The notes below the pieces were generated by a model that saw only the letters and a program-made list of their open reading frames with translations, was not told where the DNA came from and did not search any database. Positions 61,016 to 64,000 of a stretch of DNA of 64,000 nt are shown here, in pieces. Numbering within the stretch: position 1 is the stretch's first letter; each line of letters opens with the position of its first letter. Location: NCBI GenBank assembly GCA_029931535.1, contig JAQPZY010001684.1, forward strand, positions 8,153,501 to 8,217,500, written 5' to 3'. Made by a program: the position numbers and the translations under genes. Source of the stretch: Margaritifera margaritifera. Lineage: Eukaryota > Mollusca > Bivalvia > Unionida > Margaritiferidae.

Positions 61016-63158
61016 GACGTAACAAAAGGAAAGAACCCATATATGGCATTCTTCCCCGTCTGGAGGAGATTACATCCTGACAAGGCATTAAACAATCTGA
61101 TTAAACACGAAAAATGAAACTCTATATATACTGATAACTGGATGGATCCACGGACGGAAAACATGCGGTGAGTTCCTACTGCCAACACCTTGCATGTGCC
61201 ACAGTAAGTCGGTCTACCCAGTGAATAAATTTATACACATCACAATTGTCCGACAAAACGAAATCATACATCATAGTTAATGCTGTACGTGGACAAACAT
61301 AACCTATTATAATACAATACAAATGCAACGTTGTACACACAATTCAGTGACAGTTCGCAACAAAGAAAAATAACATAACATTAGCACTGAAAGCTACGTA
61401 TAGAGTTTTTAACACAAAGCCAATATGAGATAAAATCTGACAAAGCTGCTTATATGTGGACCATGTTAAATCCACTTTCGCATGATTAACCTGATGTAAA
61501 GCTCTACCATCAGTGTAATGAAATAAGCGAGGAGGGCAATCAGAACTAATATATCAATCAGGAACAGGGACATAAACGTTCCCAAGTAACGCTCTGCTAT
61601 GATGGGACACTTACAAATCTGATTATAATAATCTTATCAATATTTCCACTTTATAGGATCTTCCAACAAGCTCTCTTCTGCCATATCCGCTATCGTACAT
61701 ACAGTGCTCCATCGATGTATCGCCCACTTTCGTACAAGTCGGACAATGGTGGGAAATCGAGGTGGCCTGAGATCAAGGTTCGCCATTAGTATTAGCATTT
61801 ACATGCGGTATACACATACACTTCAGTATGACGTTAATTATATTAATAAGTTTACTCAGTCAACCAGGAATAATAATGTTTAACGGTAATTACTGTTTCA
61901 TAAACAGAGAATTAGGAAGCCGCCTGTTATCACACCTGTCAATGCCTATGGCTATCATCATGTGCGCCCGTCTTATATACAGTGGGACTCTCCAGTTAAG
62001 CAGATAGTCCTGATGCGTGATCGAGGTTGTGTATCAACTTTTATTAGGTGGCTTTTTTTGAAGCCTGATCTTCCTCACTATAATAGAGATGGATGAAGGG
62101 CAAAAGTACCCTTACATATTTTGTCTGGTAGAAAGACTGATATATTTTTAAAAATATTAATATATAAGAAACTGTTATAATATTTGCGTATTTTTCTAAA
62201 TTCTTCCATCAAACTTTGTCTATTTCATGCACGTTAAGGTATCATTGGGCCACCTACCAAACAGTCGAATAATAGACTAAAATTATGTTGTTACAAAACA
62301 CATATCTCCCTGCTGTACCGTTTTGAACTCAAGTCTGAAGTTTCAGCCTCTTGACCCTCTTGAAAAGGTCTCTGAGACAAAGACTGACCCAGGTCAAATG
62401 ACAGTTGAGTATGTCTTTTATGATTATTAAGTATGTAAATGGGTACAAGGTGGGGATCTGGATAGTTTGAAAACTATTACCCAAGAACTAAGTCTGTTGG
62501 GGGTAAGGATATGATCCCGGAAAAATATCAGTTGCCCAGTACATATCTACACAGATATTGGGTGGGGATGTCAATAGTTTCCAAGGTAAGGCTATAGGAC
62601 TAAGTCCAGGGAGACAGGGATGGGTGGATCAACCGATTGATTAAAAAGCAAGGTGAATGGCTCCAATTCTCATGGATGGTGGTTGCGGGTGTCTCTTGTT
62701 CCCATCGAATAGAAAACAAATCAAAACATAACAACTGATTCTGGTGTAGTTTTACTGGGTTAATATTATTGATGAAATCTTTAAAATAATGGGACTAGTA
62801 TAGGTAACATATTGTCCACAATTAAGAAATTAATGTATGTTGTCAGTTTTAGAGACATACATCATTCAGTATAGCAGATTGCATGATACCAAAGAAACGA
62901 AACAAGGTCAGATCGATACTAACTTAATAACAGATGATTATATTTAAATCTAAACCTACCTTCAGCTCCAGCTCTTTTCCCCAAACCCTGCAAGTGCATC
63001 AAAAGATGTATATTTCGTTGAAGCATTTGGTAACATAGGTCCTTCGGTTATGAGTCGCAAACGTTACAATGGTTGAGTTACTCCGCAAATGATTTAGTTA
63101 CTCAATGTCTGTTTACGAAGGTAGTTGCGAACATGAAACTATACTTCCACGTCTTTAG

Positions 63159-63261
63159 TATGTTTTACCATACAGAATATAGCAGTCTGTTAAAAAGTTA
63201 TTCAGGGTCAGACGGTTGTAAAACACCTGAATTGGACTATAGTATGGCATTACCCATGTAG
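63159..63261 (+). pseudogene. Vestigial small exon, copy IV
   Basis: It has an acceptor-like 'cacgtctttag' before it, 103 bases open in one frame ending in TAG, and a strong donor GTAAGT directly after. The peptide shares CKTPELDYSM with 7860-7962. The stop codon at the very end of the exon in both copies suggests the damage predates their split, or that this is a terminal coding piece. Confidence 0.45.
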
Positions 63262-64000
63262 GTAAGTCTCAATAATAGCTGTAATTGTTGTACCATAACA
63301 ACAAGTTCGATTTTACACCTCAGCATATTGATATGTAATTTATTGATTTTTTTGGGACAGATTTCATCTAGGATCAACCTGAATATGGCTGATTTTGAGG
63401 AAGGTTGCTTGGTTAGACTGACTGGTTGTTTTGTTTTGCAGTAATTCTACGTTGCAAGTTACTGTAATACACCAATCAGATCGATTAAGATACTGTAGAG
63501 TGCACACACATTTCGAACTTAATAAAACTTTTGTTTGAGACTGAGTGATATTTTCTGTTTACATTTTGCTTGCAACACAAATCGCCTGTTGAAAAATGTT
63601 TGGACTCATCCATGTTACTACCGAATCTGCCATCCAATCTTTGTAGGAATGTATTAAAATAACATCATGAGTTTAAACACATAGCTAAGACGCATACATG
63701 CACTCATGTATAATCTCAGTATTTAGCTATGACTGATGTAATTTAATATTTATTTAGAGTTTAGAAAGATTTAATAATGTAGCAGCCGTCAGGCCTAATA
63801 GTTCTTACTGATAGTAGTTATCCCCAGAATGTGCCTATTTTAATTTATTCTTGCCGTTGAAGAAAGGTTTAATCTCTTTTCGGTCATAAAACTGTCTGTA
63901 TACAGTGCACTAGTGGATACATTTGTTTTTGACAGAGACACAGATGATAAAACTATGATTTTGGAACAGCCAATATCTTATTTTAACCACAGAGGAGCTA

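Larger units (their letters stand above)
58420..64000 (+). repeat. Segmental duplicate, copy IV, runs off the window
   Basis: It matches copy I (1-1240, 4540-5450, 6880-9000) in order. By comparison the exon 2 remnant should lie a little beyond the right end of the window. Apart from the vestigial exon at 63159-63261 no coding sequence is seen. Confidence 0.75.

Overview
This is eukaryotic, AT-rich, intron-bearing and very repeat-dense DNA, most likely from a bivalve mollusc. The pointers are a V-SINE-type element of the kind described in bivalves (33.58-33.82 kb), tRNA-headed SINEs, LINE relics, a MITE, a foldback element and more than twenty long microsatellites. Genus and species cannot be told from the sequence. 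There are no bacterial-type genes, operons, CRISPR arrays or rRNA genes, and the tRNA-like stretches look like SINE heads rather than working tRNA genes.

The one apparently intact gene is on the minus strand between 45.5 and 37.0 kb. Four coding exons (45515-45365, 41474-41209, 39530-38668, 37934-37013) join in phase into a predicted protein of 733 residues. It has an N-terminal part of unknown type, a long helix-rich middle domain, and a C-terminal chymotrypsin-like (PA clan) domain with His531, Asp564 and Ser660 in the expected order, plus a Gly-x-Thr-Thr-Gly-x-Thr-x-Gly type motif. I cannot name the family. One intron would be of GC-AG type.

Most of the rest is built from plus-strand duplicated segments carrying decayed relatives of this gene. 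Copy I covers about 1-16.6 kb, copy II 19.25-25.6 kb, copy III 48.15-57.9 kb, and copy IV runs from 57.9 kb off the end of the window. Remnants of exon 2, exon 3 and the protease exon survive in the same order in copies I-III, broken by stops, frameshifts, a LINE insertion (copy I) and a large deletion (copy III). Comparing copies gives empty sites that date insertions: a transposase-like element at 1.5-4.1 kb and a double-hairpin MITE at 10.2-10.4 kb are in copy I only, while a SINE is shared by copies I and III but absent from II.

Layout: 0-10 kb, copy I left part with an inserted transposase-like pseudogene; 10.2-14.5 kb, MITE, SINE and a decayed full-domain LINE; 15-19 kb, protease fragment and gene-free DNA; 19.2-25.6 kb, copy II; 25.1-29.2 kb, a 1.5 kb direct duplication around a LINE 3' remnant; 29.2-37 kb, mostly gene-free with a candidate minus-strand first exon (30.5 kb), a V-SINE and a possible CARD-like exon; 37-45.5 kb, the protease gene with an L1-like LINE relic at 43.4-44.7 kb, inside its first intron on the opposite strand; 45.5-48.1 kb, microsatellites; 48.15-64 kb, copies III and IV.
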